Below, piece after piece: positions 16,435-25,799 of a stretch of 43,950 nucleotides of DNA. A program made the position numbers and the translations under genes. Numbering within the stretch: the stretch's first letter is position 1; every line of letters starts with the position of its first letter. Origin of the DNA: Ignavibacteriota bacterium (lineage in GTDB: Bacteria > Bacteroidota > Ignavibacteria > Ignavibacteriales > Melioribacteraceae); the NCBI GenBank assembly GCA_002746605.1, contig PDPT01000011.1, positions 1 to 43,950 on the forward strand. Reading direction: 5' to 3'. The notes under the pieces were generated by a model. It was not told the DNA's origin. It saw only the letters and a program-made list of their open reading frames with translations, and did not search any database.

Positions 16435-19110
16435 ATGGATGAAACCAACAAAGAACGTAATGAGAATATTGAAGAATTAGAAACTCGGGAATGGTTAGAA
16501 TCACTTGAATATGTTTTAAGAAAAAGCGGACCGGAACGTGTAACGGAGTTATTACACGCACTCGATACTCATGCTTATAAAAATGGAGTTGAATTACCAT
16601 TTACGGCAAATACACCTTATGTAAATACAATTCCAAAAGAAGAAGAACCAAAATTCCCAGGCGGAAGAGAAATTGAGCGTAGAATTAAAAGTTTGGTTAG
16701 ATGGAACGCAATGGCTATGGTTGTAAGAGCTAATAAACTTGATCTGGGGATCGGCGGGCATATTTCGACTTTTGCCTCTGCTGCTACACTCTACGAAGTT
16801 GCTTTCAACCATTTTTTCAAAGGAAAAGATAATAATGCCTATGGCGACCAAATTTATTTTCAAGGTCATGCAGCCCCGGGAATTTATGCTCGTGCTTATC
16901 TCGAAGGTAGAATTGATGCGAAAAAACTTCATAATTTCCGCCATGAATTAGCCAAAGGCGGAGGCTTATCATCTTATCCTCATCCAAGATTAATGCCTGA
17001 ATTTTGGGAATTTCCTACAGTTTCTATGGGACTTGGACCTATTATGGCAATTTATCAAGCAAGATTTAATAAGTATATGGAAAATAGAGGACTTAAACGC
17101 AAATCAGATTCGAAAGTTTGGGCTTTCTTAGGTGACGGTGAAACTGATGAACCTGAAACTCTTGGTTCAATTTCTCTTGCCGGAAGAGAACAACTTAATA
17201 ATTTAATTTTTGTGATAAATTGTAATCTGCAAAGATTAGACGGACCTGTAAGAGGTAATGCTAATATTATTCAAGAATTGGAAGCTATGTTCAAAGGTGC
17301 AGGTTGGAATGTGATAAAAGTAATTTGGGGAAGTGATTGGGATCGTTTACTTGCACAAGATAAATCGGGCAAACTTCTTAAAAGAATGAATGAAATAATT
17401 GACGGTGAATCTCAAAAATATGTTGTAGAAGGAGGCAGTTATATACGCGAACATTTTTTTGGAAAGTATCCTGAATTAAAAGAGCTTGCCGAACAATTTA
17501 CCGATGAAGACCTCGAAAAAATGAAACGAGGCGGGCACGATCCCGAAAAAGTTTATGCGGCTTATAAATTGGCAATGCAAGAAACCGATAGACCTACTGT
17601 AATCCTTGCAAGAACCGTAAAGGGTTACGGTCTCGGAGAAGCAGGCGAAGGTAAAAATATTACTCATTCGCAGAAAAAATTGAACGAAGAAGAATTAAAA
17701 GAATTCAGAAGCAGATTTGGAATCCCTGTTTCCGATGAAAGTGTTGTTAAGGCACCTTTTTACAAACCCGAAGAAGATAGCCCTGAAATATCATACTTGA
17801 AAAAAAGAAGACATAAACTTGGCGGTTATGTTCCTAAAAGAATTATCAGAAATCCGAAAATTAAAACCCCTTCGGAAAATTTGTTCAAAGAGTTTTATAA
17901 AGGAACGGAAGATAGAAAAGTTTCTACAACAATGGTTTATGTACGAATTTTAACCAAGCTTTTGAAAAGTAAAGAAATCGGAAAACTGATAGTTCCCATT
18001 GTTCCCGATGAAGCAAGAACATTCGGAATGGAAGCTCTTTTCCGACAAATAGGAATTTATTCAAACAGCGGACAATTATACGAGCCCGTTGATAGAGATA
18101 GTCTGCTTTATTACAAAGAAGCAAAAGATGGTCAAATTCTCGAAGAAGGAATTACAGAAGCAGGTTCAATGTCTTCATTTATCGCTGCTGGAACAGCTTA
18201 TATAACTCACGGAATAAATATGATTCCTTTCTTTACATTTTACTCAATGTTTGGTTTCCAAAGAATCGGTGATTTGGCTTGGGCAGCAGCAGATATGCAA
18301 TGTAAAGGTTTCTTAATCGGTGGAACCGCAGGCAGAACAACTCTTGCGGGAGAAGGCTTACAACATCAAGACGGACAAAGTCATGTTTTAGCTCATTCAA
18401 TTCCTACCGTTAAAAGTTACGATCCTGCTTTTGCTTACGAATTGGCGGTAATTATTCGCGATGGCATTTATAGAATGTACGAAAAGCAAGAAGATTGCTA
18501 TTATTATATAACCATAATGAATGAAAATTACGAAATGCCCGAAATGCCCGAAGGTGTTAAAGATGGCATCATTAAAGGAATGTATAAATATAAAGCAAGC
18601 CAAAGTAAATCAAAAAATAAAGTCCATTTATTAGGAAGCGGTTCAATATTAAATGAAACATTAAAGGCTAAAGAAATTTTGGAAAAAGATTATGATGTGG
18701 CTGCAGATGTTTGGAGCGTTACCAGTTACAAAAACTTGTATTACGATGGTTTGGAAGTTGATAGATACAACAGAATGAATCCCGATAAAGATAAAAAGAA
18801 ATCTTATATTCAAGAATTAACGGAAAATGAAGAAGGCATATTTATTTCTGCTTCTGATTATTCACAAATTTTATCGGATTCTATTTCTCATTGGTTCCCG
18901 AGTAAATTAACAACTCTCGGAACACTTGGTTTCGGACGTAGTGAAAGCAGAGAAGCTTTGAGAGATTTCTTCGAAGTAGATGCAAAACATATTGTTTACA
19001 CAACACTTTATTCACTATTTGAAGATGGAAAAATAGATAAGAAAAAATTGAATAAAGCAGTTAAGGATTTGGGAATTAATCCTAAAAAAAGTAATCCTAT
19101 AAAATCTTAA
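16435..19110 (+). CDS. aceE: Pyruvate dehydrogenase E1 component, homodimeric type
   Basis: The 891-aa length and sequence fit the single-chain AceE family, which decarboxylates pyruvate on thiamine diphosphate and passes the acetyl group to E2 lipoate. Visible landmarks are GHAAPGIYARAYLEGR (catalytic His region), the ThDP/Mg motif GDGETDEPETLG ending with NCNLQRLDGP, and TAGRTTLAGEGLQHQDGQSH of the transketolase-like central domain. The C-terminal domain ends in GFGRSESREALRDFFEVD. It is the first gene of the PDH cluster; aceF starts 24 bp after its stop. No pyruvate-responsive regulator gene is adjacent. Homodimeric E1 paired with this E2 implies an octahedral, E. coli-like complex. Confidence 0.97.
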   Translation: MDETNKERNENIEELETREWLESLEYVLRKSGPERVTELLHALDTHAYKNGVELPFTANTPYVNTIPKEEEPKFPGGREIERRIKSLVRWNAMAMVVRANKLDLGIGGHISTFASAATLYEVAFNHFFKGKDNNAYGDQIYFQGHAAPGIYARAYLEGRIDAKKLHNFRHELAKGGGLSSYPHPRLMPEFWEFPTVSMGLGPIMAIYQARFNKYMENRGLKRKSDSKVWAFLGDGETDEPETLGSISLAGREQLNNLIFVINCNLQRLDGPVRGNANIIQELEAMFKGAGWNVIKVIWGSDWDRLLAQDKSGKLLKRMNEIIDGESQKYVVEGGSYIREHFFGKYPELKELAEQFTDEDLEKMKRGGHDPEKVYAAYKLAMQETDRPTVILARTVKGYGLGEAGEGKNITHSQKKLNEEELKEFRSRFGIPVSDESVVKAPFYKPEEDSPEISYLKKRRHKLGGYVPKRIIRNPKIKTPSENLFKEFYKGTEDRKVSTTMVYVRILTKLLKSKEIGKLIVPIVPDEARTFGMEALFRQIGIYSNSGQLYEPVDRDSLLYYKEAKDGQILEEGITEAGSMSSFIAAGTAYITHGINMIPFFTFYSMFGFQRIGDLAWAAADMQCKGFLIGGTAGRTTLAGEGLQHQDGQSHVLAHSIPTVKSYDPAFAYELAVIIRDGIYRMYEKQEDCYYYITIMNENYEMPEMPEGVKDGIIKGMYKYKASQSKSKNKVHLLGSGSILNETLKAKEILEKDYDVAADVWSVTSYKNLYYDGLEVDRYNRMNPDKDKKKSYIQELTENEEGIFISASDYSQILSDSISHWFPSKLTTLGTLGFGRSESREALRDFFEVDAKHIVYTTLYSLFEDGKIDKKKLNKAVKDLGINPKKSNPIKS

Positions 19111-19134
19111 ATGAAAATAAAATAGAGAATCGAA

Positions 19135-20790
19135 ATGGCATTTGAATTTAAATTACCGGAACTCGGTGAAAATATAGAACAGGCTGAGGTTGTTAAGGTC
19201 TTAGTATCAGTCGGCGATAAAGTAGAAAACGATCAGACTCTGTTGGAAATAGAAACAGATAAAGCTACGGTAGAAGTTCCTGCTGAGTTTTCAGCCACTG
19301 TTAAAAGTGTTGAAGTTAAAGATGGTGATACAATAAAAGTCGGACAAGTAATTTTTATTTTTGAAGATATTAAAGATGCTTCTGACAAAGCTGATGATAA
19401 AGAGAAAAAGAACAAAGAAAAAGTTGTTAAAGAGGAAGTAAAGAATACAAGTGTGGAAACAAAACCGGAGGAAAATACTAATACAAGCAAAACTTTAGAA
19501 TTTAAACTTCCTGAACTTGGTGAAAACATTGAACAAGCGGAAATTGTTAAGGTTCTTGTATCTGAAGGTGATACTGTTAAACATGATCAGACAATTTTAG
19601 AAATAGAGACAGATAAAGCTACAGTTGAAGTACCCGCTGAATTTAGCGGAATTGTTAAACAAGTTAATATAAAAGAAGGTGACACCGTAAAAGTCGGTGA
19701 AGTTGTACTTATTATAGAAACAGGTGATGTAGTTAAAAGCAAAGAAAAACAGGAACAGAAAGAACCTGAAAAACAAATTCCAAAAGAGAGCAAAGTAAAA
19801 TCTGAAGAAGTTAAAAAAGAAACCAAACAAAAAAATAAAGAAGAAAAATTTGATTTTTCCAAAACCAACTTTCCCACTGTAATAGCACCTGCAGCTCCAA
19901 CGGTACGCCGATTTGCCAGAGAAATAGGAATAAACATAAACGAAGTTAAAGGTAATGGTCCCGGCGGAAGAATTTCAATCAAGGATGTTAAAAAATATGC
20001 TAAATCAATAAATGAAAGTATTAGTAGTGCAGGCAGTGGAATGCCTATAGGAATTAAAAGAGAAAAATTACCTGACTTTACCAAATGGGGAAGCATAGAA
20101 AAAGAAGCTATGAGTAATGTTCGGAAGAAAACCGCTGAACATCTTTCTTATGCTTGGGTTACAATACCTCATGTTACGCAATTTGATAAAGCTGACATAA
20201 CAGAACTTGAGAAGCTTAGAAAACAATTCAGAAAAAAAGCTGAACAATTTGGCGGAAAACTTACCGTTACGGCAATACTTTTAAAAGTTTTAGCTTCGGC
20301 ATTAAAAACATTTCCGCAGTTTAATGCCAGCATTGATATGGATAATAAAGAAATAATTTACAAAAAATATTATAATATTGGAATTGCAGTAGATACAGAA
20401 AAAGGTTTGATTGTTCCCGTTATAAGAAATGTTGATAAAAAAAATATTTTGGAACTATCTAAAGAACTTACAGATATTTCCGTAAAAGCAAGAGACAAAA
20501 AGGTAACTATTGAAGATATGCAAGGCGGATGTTTTACAATAAGTAATTTGGGAGGGATAGGCGGAACAGCATTCACTCCAATTGTAAACGCACCTGAAGT
20601 TGCAATACTTGGTGTATCAAGAGGAAAATACGAACCCGTTTACGAAGACGGAGAATTTAAACCAAAATTGATGCTGCCACTTTCATTATCTTATGATCAC
20701 AGAATTATAGATGGAGCAGATGCAGCAAGATTTATAAGATGGGTTGTAAATGCTTTAGAACAGCCGTTTCTATTAAGTTTGGAAGGTTAA
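19135..20790 (+). CDS. aceF: Pyruvate dehydrogenase E2 (dihydrolipoyl acetyltransferase) with two lipoyl domains
   Basis: The 551-aa protein carries two nearly identical lipoyl domains (about 2-75 and 121-195), each with the lipoylated Lys in ETDKATVEVPAEFS. They are joined by Lys/Glu-rich flexible linkers (about 80-115 and 200-240). A peripheral-subunit binding domain follows (about 255-290, TVRRFAREIG to GPGGRISIKDV), then the acetyltransferase core (about 320-551), with the active-site motif DHRIIDG near the C-terminus. It accepts acetyl from AceE and forms acetyl-CoA. The high similarity of the two lipoyl segments at DNA level points to recent or homogenised duplication. lpdA follows after about 60 bp with its own strong ribosome binding site. 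Confidence 0.96.
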   Translation: MAFEFKLPELGENIEQAEVVKVLVSVGDKVENDQTLLEIETDKATVEVPAEFSATVKSVEVKDGDTIKVGQVIFIFEDIKDASDKADDKEKKNKEKVVKEEVKNTSVETKPEENTNTSKTLEFKLPELGENIEQAEIVKVLVSEGDTVKHDQTILEIETDKATVEVPAEFSGIVKQVNIKEGDTVKVGEVVLIIETGDVVKSKEKQEQKEPEKQIPKESKVKSEEVKKETKQKNKEEKFDFSKTNFPTVIAPAAPTVRRFAREIGININEVKGNGPGGRISIKDVKKYAKSINESISSAGSGMPIGIKREKLPDFTKWGSIEKEAMSNVRKKTAEHLSYAWVTIPHVTQFDKADITELEKLRKQFRKKAEQFGGKLTVTAILLKVLASALKTFPQFNASIDMDNKEIIYKKYYNIGIAVDTEKGLIVPVIRNVDKKNILELSKELTDISVKARDKKVTIEDMQGGCFTISNLGGIGGTAFTPIVNAPEVAILGVSRGKYEPVYEDGEFKPKLMLPLSLSYDHRIIDGADAARFIRWVVNALEQPFLLSLEG

Positions 20791-20849
20791 TTGTCTTCCA
20801 GCTAACTTATAAAACGAATCTTTGTAATCTTTTAAGGAGAAAAATTTAA

Positions 20850-22268
20850 ATGAGTGATAAAGTTAAATTAGCAGTAATCGGAGCGGGACCGGGCGGATAC
20901 ACAGCAGCATTTCTTGCAGCAGATTTAGGCATGGATGTAACATTAATTGATACAAGAAAAAATCCGGGCGGTACTTGTTTGTATGTCGGATGTATTCCTT
21001 CTAAAGCATATTTGCACGTTGCCAAGTTATTAAATGAAACGAAAGAAGCTGATAACTGGGGAATTACTTTTAACAAACCCAAAATTGATATTGATAAGTT
21101 AAGAAAGTATAAAGAAAAAGTTGTTGCACAAAATACAGGTGGCACCGGTCAGCTCGTTAAACAGAGAAAAATAAATTATATACAAGGCAAAGCGAAATTT
21201 TTAAGCTCAAATAAATTAACTGTCGAAAAAGTAGAAGGCGGAAACGAAAAAGTAACTTTTGAAAAAGCCATTCTTGCAACAGGTTCTATTCCAACTAAAA
21301 TTCCGGGCTTATCAATTGATTCTGAGAAAGTAATGGATTCTACTGATGCTTTGGAGTTAAAAGATATTCCTAAAAGACTTCTCGTTGTTGGTGGAGGAGT
21401 TATAGGAATGGAACTTGGTTCGGTTTATGCTTCGCTCGGCAGCAAAGTAACGGTAGTTGAATTATTACCATCGTTGTTACCCGGAGCAGATAAGGATTTA
21501 GTTAATACATTTCAGAAAAGTATAGAGCCAAAATTTGAGAAAATTTTACTAAAAACAAAAGTTGCAAAATTAGAAGATACAGGAAAAGTCTTAAAGGTTA
21601 AATTAGAAGGCGAAAATCTTGAAGAATCGGAATTGGAATTTGATAAAGCATTAATTTCAATTGGCAGAACTCCTGTTACGAAAGATCTCGGTTTGGAAAA
21701 TACAAAAGTAAAACTAACCGAAAGAGGTTTTGTAACTGTTAATCCGCAATGCCAAACTACCGATGAAAATATTTATGCAATAGGCGATATTATTCCGGGA
21801 CCAATGCTTGCACACAAAGCATCATCGGAAGGAAAGGTTGCAGTTGAAGCAATAGCAGGACACAAAGTTGCTTTTGAACCTGCAGCAATTCCGGGAGTAG
21901 TTTACACAGACCCTGAAGTAGCTTGGGCTGGTTTAACTGAGACCGAAGCTAAAGAAAAAGGAATTAAAGTGAATGTTGCCAGATTCCCTTGGGCTGCAAG
22001 CGGAAGAGCAAGAACAATGGATAGAAGTGACGGATTAACAAAATTAATAATTGATCCTGAAACTGAAAGGATACTCGGAGTTGGAATTGTGGGACCCGGA
22101 GCAGGCGAATTAATTGCAGAAGGAACTCTCGCTATTGAAATGGCAGCACTAGCAAAAGATGTAGCTTTAACAATTCACGCTCATCCGACTTTATCGGAAA
22201 CAGTAATGGAAGCCGCTGAAGTTCATTTTGGTCAAGCCACTCATTTATATAGACCCAAAAGAAGATAA
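20850..22268 (+). CDS. lpdA: Dihydrolipoyl dehydrogenase (E3)
   Basis: The 472-aa FAD disulfide oxidoreductase has an N-terminal FAD-binding site (VIGAGPGGYTAAF) and the redox-active pair in GGTCLYVGCIPSK. The NAD-binding site is GGGVIGMELGS, the second FAD motif is YAIGDI, and the catalytic His-Glu pair lies in HAHPTLSETVMEA. It reoxidises dihydrolipoamide on E2, reducing NAD+. The start is fixed by a strong AAGGAG about 10 bp upstream. Its place behind aceE and aceF indicates it serves PDH, but it may also serve other 2-oxoacid dehydrogenases or the glycine cleavage system. Confidence 0.97.
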   Translation: MSDKVKLAVIGAGPGGYTAAFLAADLGMDVTLIDTRKNPGGTCLYVGCIPSKAYLHVAKLLNETKEADNWGITFNKPKIDIDKLRKYKEKVVAQNTGGTGQLVKQRKINYIQGKAKFLSSNKLTVEKVEGGNEKVTFEKAILATGSIPTKIPGLSIDSEKVMDSTDALELKDIPKRLLVVGGGVIGMELGSVYASLGSKVTVVELLPSLLPGADKDLVNTFQKSIEPKFEKILLKTKVAKLEDTGKVLKVKLEGENLEESELEFDKALISIGRTPVTKDLGLENTKVKLTERGFVTVNPQCQTTDENIYAIGDIIPGPMLAHKASSEGKVAVEAIAGHKVAFEPAAIPGVVYTDPEVAWAGLTETEAKEKGIKVNVARFPWAASGRARTMDRSDGLTKLIIDPETERILGVGIVGPGAGELIAEGTLAIEMAALAKDVALTIHAHPTLSETVMEAAEVHFGQATHLYRPKRR

Positions 22269-22580
22269 ATTTAAAGATAAACGTAAGAAGGACTAAATTT
22301 TTAATTGATATTATGCAAATAGTCCGCATAATGCAATTAAGCCATTATTGATTTTAATTTAGATTTCATAAAAAACTTCTACCAAATCCACAGCGGTAAT
22401 AAAAAAAAATTTTATAATAACATAGAATTATTTGAGCAGGTATAACTACTGATAAAAAAACTATCCCCTAAAATGATTTTATATTTCTAGCATATTCCAA
22501 GTAAACTATTTTGTTAAATTTAATTTTTAACCAATTTTTAGAATAAGAACTGCATTATATTGTTGCAGTCATTTATTTAT
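22269..22580. other. Gene-free stretch between lpdA and the repeat array
   Basis: About 310 bp of AT-rich sequence without a credible open frame. It holds a 7-bp hairpin, ATTATGC (22310-22316) with GCATAAT (22326-22332), which lacks a U-run, and the dyad ACTGCA (22549-22554) / TGCAGT (22564-22569) with a 9-nt spacer. No classical terminator for the PDH operon was found. Confidence 0.5.
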
Positions 22581-22708
22581 CAAATTAGGCGATATATTTA
22601 GAATACAATCCATAAAATAAGCGATATTTTTCGGTTATAATCCACAAATTAGGCGATATATTTAGGATGCAATCCGCAAAATAAGCGATATTTTTCGATT
22701 TATTTTGT
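22581..22708 (+). repeat. Four 32-bp repeats with exact phasing, upstream of the AAA ATPase gene
   Basis: The heptamer GCGATAT starts at 22589, 22621, 22653 and 22685, an exact 32-bp period. Units 1 and 3 (22581-22612, 22645-22676) agree at 29 of 32 positions, mainly CAAATTAGGCGATATATTTA. Units 2 and 4 (22613-22644, 22677-22708) share AAAATAAGCGATATTTTTCG. The array is therefore two copies of a 64-bp A-B repeat. It ends about 10 bp before the ATG of the ATPase gene and must overlap its promoter. An operator array for self-regulation is the simplest reading. Confidence 0.8.
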
Positions 22709-22719
22709 ATATTATAAAT

Positions 22720-23850
22720 ATGATAAACAGAATTTTATATAAGTACCTGGTAAAAGAATTTTTTAAAGGAAAAATAATTATCCTTATTGGACCTCGACAA
22801 GTAGGTAAAACAACACTATTACGGAAAATAGAAAAAAAAATAAAAGTTAAATCACTATGGTTAAATGCCGATGAAAGTGATATAAAAAATGAATTTAATA
22901 ATGCAAATACAAGTACCGAATTATTGCAACTAATTGGTAAAGAAACAAAACTTGTAATTATTGATGAAGCACAACAAATTGAAAATATCGGATTGAAACT
23001 TAAACTTTTACACGATTCATTTCCTAAAATTCAGATAATTGCAACAGGTTCTTCGGCATTCGATTTACAAGATGCAACCAATGAAGCATTAACCGGAAGA
23101 AAAAGAACATATCAAATTTTTCCTATTTCATTTGAAGAAATAGTTGGACATACTTCGTTATTAGAAGCAAAAAGATTGTTAGAAACAAGAATAATTTACG
23201 GCTCTTATCCTGAAGTTATAAATCAATTTGGAGATGAAAGAAAAGTTTTAACCGAATTAGCTGATAGTTATTTATATAAAGATATTTTAAGATTAGAGGG
23301 AATTAGGAAACCGAAATACATAGAAAAATTAGTAAGAGCCTTAGCCTTGCAATTAGGCAGCGAAGTTAGCTTTAACGAACTTGCTCGAACAATCGGTAAT
23401 ATCGATGTTGCAACAGTAGAAAAATACATTCATTTATTAGAAAAAGCATTTATTATTTTTGAACTTTCAGCTTACAGTAGAAATCTGCGAAATGAAATTA
23501 AAAAAGGAAAAAAATATTATTTTTATGATACCGGAGTACGTAATGCAATAATCAATAATTTTGCATCGCTTAATCTGAGGACTGATAAAGGTGCTTTATG
23601 GGAGAATTTTTTAATAAACGAAAGAATGAAATTTAACAGCTACCACGAAAACTATACAAACAGATTTTTTTGGAGAACTAAAGATCAAGCAGAAATTGAT
23701 TATATTGAAGAAATTGACGGAACTTTATTTGCTTATGAATTTAAGTGGCAAAAAGAAAAAAGTAAACTGCCAAACTCTTTCAATACTGCTTATCCTCAAA
23801 ATGCTTTTAAAGTAATCAATAAAAATAATTTTAAAGATTTTATTTTATAA
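22720..23850 (+). CDS. AAA-family ATPase with DUF4143 C-terminal domain
   Basis: I choose the ATG at 22720 (376 aa); an in-frame TTG at 22705 lies inside the tail of the repeat array. The N-terminal AAA_14 ATPase domain has Walker A IGPRQVGKTT, Walker B LVIIDEAQQI, sensor ATGSSAFDL and the GRKRTYQIFPISFEE region. The C-terminal DUF4143 part contains DILRLEGIRKP, a helix-turn-helix-like region and YYFYDTGVRNAII. Its end, AEIDYIE plus AYEFKW, resembles a PD-(D/E)xK nuclease core. Such ATPases are widespread in anaerobes and archaea and their role is unsettled (defence or toxin-like, DNA-associated). There is no clear Shine-Dalgarno, and it appears to stand alone, convergent with the next operon. 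Confidence 0.9.
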   Translation: MINRILYKYLVKEFFKGKIIILIGPRQVGKTTLLRKIEKKIKVKSLWLNADESDIKNEFNNANTSTELLQLIGKETKLVIIDEAQQIENIGLKLKLLHDSFPKIQIIATGSSAFDLQDATNEALTGRKRTYQIFPISFEEIVGHTSLLEAKRLLETRIIYGSYPEVINQFGDERKVLTELADSYLYKDILRLEGIRKPKYIEKLVRALALQLGSEVSFNELARTIGNIDVATVEKYIHLLEKAFIIFELSAYSRNLRNEIKKGKKYYFYDTGVRNAIINNFASLNLRTDKGALWENFLINERMKFNSYHENYTNRFFWRTKDQAEIDYIEEIDGTLFAYEFKWQKEKSKLPNSFNTAYPQNAFKVINKNNFKDFIL

Positions 23851-23906
23851 CTTTAATAGTTTCTAATCTAACTTAATTCAGTAGCTTGCTCTGAGGTTAG
23901 CAACAA

Positions 23907-25004
23907 TTATTTAATCGAGTTATAATTTATTTCTGTTATTTCCAACTTTAGCCATTCCCAGTTACCTGTTTCTAATTTCCAAACTGCTTTTACTTTGTAG
24001 GGAATTTTTATTCCGTTAAAAATTTTGTAATCTTCAGCAGAAACAATCCATTCTTTTTTTTCTGAATTTTCCTCGCCGCCGAAATATCTCATTGTAGTAA
24101 AACTATTAAAACTACTGTCCTTGTTAAAGTGAAAAATGCCTGAAGCAGAAGTCTCTTTAACAGTTATTGTTGCTTTTGCAGTTGTATCATCAATTGCTTG
24201 CCAAGAGATGTAATCACTTGCCGCCGCAGTTGGGAACCAAACAATTTCAGCTAAATATCTTTGCAAGGAACCTTCGTTTAGTTTAGTGTTATTCTTTGAA
24301 TCAACAAGTGGAACTATTCCTAAAAGTTTAATGAGCATACTTCCCTTTCCGTTCAGAAATTTATCACGCCCAACAACATTTAAGCCTGCTGCCATATTCA
24401 TTTTTACTTTCCAAATTAATGCAGGACTTTCCGTAGTAAAATATTGAATAGCTTTTGCCTCAGACCAATCTTTCTGCTCGTGACTCATTTTCATAAATGC
24501 TTTTTGCTCTAATCTCACATTTTCAATTATTGATTTATCAATCGCTCCACTAGAAGTAATCCATTTTTGAATAGAATTAGGTAAATGAAAAATTTTTTCT
24601 TTGGTTAAAATTTCTTTGCGATTGTTATTACTTTGGGAAAGTATAATCTTAACTTCATTATTTACTTGTTTGTTAAAATCAAAGTTAGCATAACCAATAC
24701 CGGAAGCAACAATTATTATAAAATTAATAATCGTTCCAAACTTAGCAAACTTCCAAAATTTAAAGATCATTATTTGAGATATGATTGCTCCAATAAAAGC
24801 AAGAACCCACCAATAGCTGAGTTCAAAAGATAAAAGCAATCCGCCAAAGATTAAAAATATTCCGGCTATAAGCCAAAATAATCCATTTTGTTTTGAAATG
24901 TTTACACTGAGTTCTTTTAACTCAGCTAAGTTAAAAACTTTTGCAAAACCAAGTAAATTTATTATTCCGTGTAATAAAATTATGATTGATAAAACTGTAC
25001 TCAT
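23907..25004 (-). CDS. DUF6544-like membrane protein
   Basis: The 365-aa protein starts with four predicted transmembrane helices (about residues 2-22, 38-60, 63-83 and 88-108). A soluble C-terminal domain of about 250 residues follows, with motifs such as MKMSHEQKDW, VVGRDKFLNGKGSMLIK, YLAEIVWFPTAA and YISWQAIDDTTA. This pattern matches what I know as DUF6544 (formerly DUF6920), a family without an established function. It is the last gene of the ClC-ClC-RsmE operon: its ATG lies two bases beyond the rsmE stop. The family assignment comes from recalled motif similarity and was not searched. Confidence 0.7.
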   Translation of the reverse strand: MSTVLSIIILLHGIINLLGFAKVFNLAELKELSVNISKQNGLFWLIAGIFLIFGGLLLSFELSYWWVLAFIGAIISQIMIFKFWKFAKFGTIINFIIIVASGIGYANFDFNKQVNNEVKIILSQSNNNRKEILTKEKIFHLPNSIQKWITSSGAIDKSIIENVRLEQKAFMKMSHEQKDWSEAKAIQYFTTESPALIWKVKMNMAAGLNVVGRDKFLNGKGSMLIKLLGIVPLVDSKNNTKLNEGSLQRYLAEIVWFPTAAASDYISWQAIDDTTAKATITVKETSASGIFHFNKDSSFNSFTTMRYFGGEENSEKKEWIVSAEDYKIFNGIKIPYKVKAVWKLETGNWEWLKLEITEINYNSIK

Positions 25005-25006
25005 TT

Positions 25007-25729
25007 TTAATCTTGTATAAGTTCCAATTGTGCTAATGTTGCAGTTAGTGCTGTTTCAACTCTTAGAATATTTTTTGAAAGTTGAAAAGATAAAAAATCT
25101 TTCTCTTGCATAAAGTTTATTTCAAAATCATTCCAACCTCCTTCGGGACCAATTGCAATTATAATTCTTTTCTTGTTCAAGATTTTGAAATTGTTCATCT
25201 TATTTTTTGCATTCGGATGAGCAAAAAGTTTCAGTTCGTATTCACTAAAATCCTGTTCGAAAAATTTTTTAAAATATTTATGAATTGTAACTTTTGGTAA
25301 TTGTGTCCGTTTACCTTGGCTTAATCCTTCAATCAAAAATTTAGTATAATTTTTTTCTTCGAGTAGCGGCGAATGGAAATAACTTTTCTCAACTTTTTCA
25401 GAACGGATTAAGTAAAGATTTTTAACTCCCATTGTTGCAGAAATATTTAAAACTTTCTTTAGTGTTTGCGGTCTTGGAAGTGCACAAATAATATCTACTG
25501 TATTTTTGCAATCCTCATTTTGAGCAAGAGAAATAATTTTTAATTCTACATTGGATTTACTGATAGAAACAACTTTTGCTTTTCCTTTTTGCCCGTTGAG
25601 TATCCCGACATTTATAATTTCATTTATTTCCGATTTTAGTATATTCTTGATGTGTACAAATCTATTATCGGAAACTTGGTATAAGTCCTCATTAATTTTG
25701 TCTTGTTCTTGTAAAATTATTAGGTTCAT
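25007..25729 (-). CDS. rsmE: 16S rRNA m3U1498 methyltransferase RsmE
   Basis: The chosen ATG at 25729 yields 240 aa; a GTG six codons upstream is possible, but its purine-rich GGGAAAGAG is better used as the ribosome binding site. An N-terminal PUA-like domain (about 1-65) precedes the SPOUT knot. The knot signatures are ICALPRPQTLKKVL, IAIGPEGGWNDFE and the knot-closing ILRVETALTATLAQLEL. RsmE methylates N3 of U1498 in 16S rRNA on the assembled 30S subunit. It lies between a ClC gene (70 bp upstream) and the DUF6544-like gene (2 bp downstream). Confidence 0.93.
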   Translation of the reverse strand: MNLIILQEQDKINEDLYQVSDNRFVHIKNILKSEINEIINVGILNGQKGKAKVVSISKSNVELKIISLAQNEDCKNTVDIICALPRPQTLKKVLNISATMGVKNLYLIRSEKVEKSYFHSPLLEEKNYTKFLIEGLSQGKRTQLPKVTIHKYFKKFFEQDFSEYELKLFAHPNAKNKMNNFKILNKKRIIIAIGPEGGWNDFEINFMQEKDFLSFQLSKNILRVETALTATLAQLELIQD

Positions 25730-25799
25730 TTTTATTCTCTTTCCCACTTTGCCGGAGAAGTTTTTAATTTGGGTTGGTGAACAATCTGTGTTATAGTTT

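Noticed and set aside
19587..20096. 169-codon minus-strand frame opposite aceF
   Set aside because: It is a shadow of the Lys/Glu-rich lipoyl linker region; aceF on the plus strand is certain.
22581..22708. Regularly spaced repeats considered as a CRISPR array
   Set aside because: Units are contiguous with no unique spacers, they diverge from one another, and no cas gene is present.
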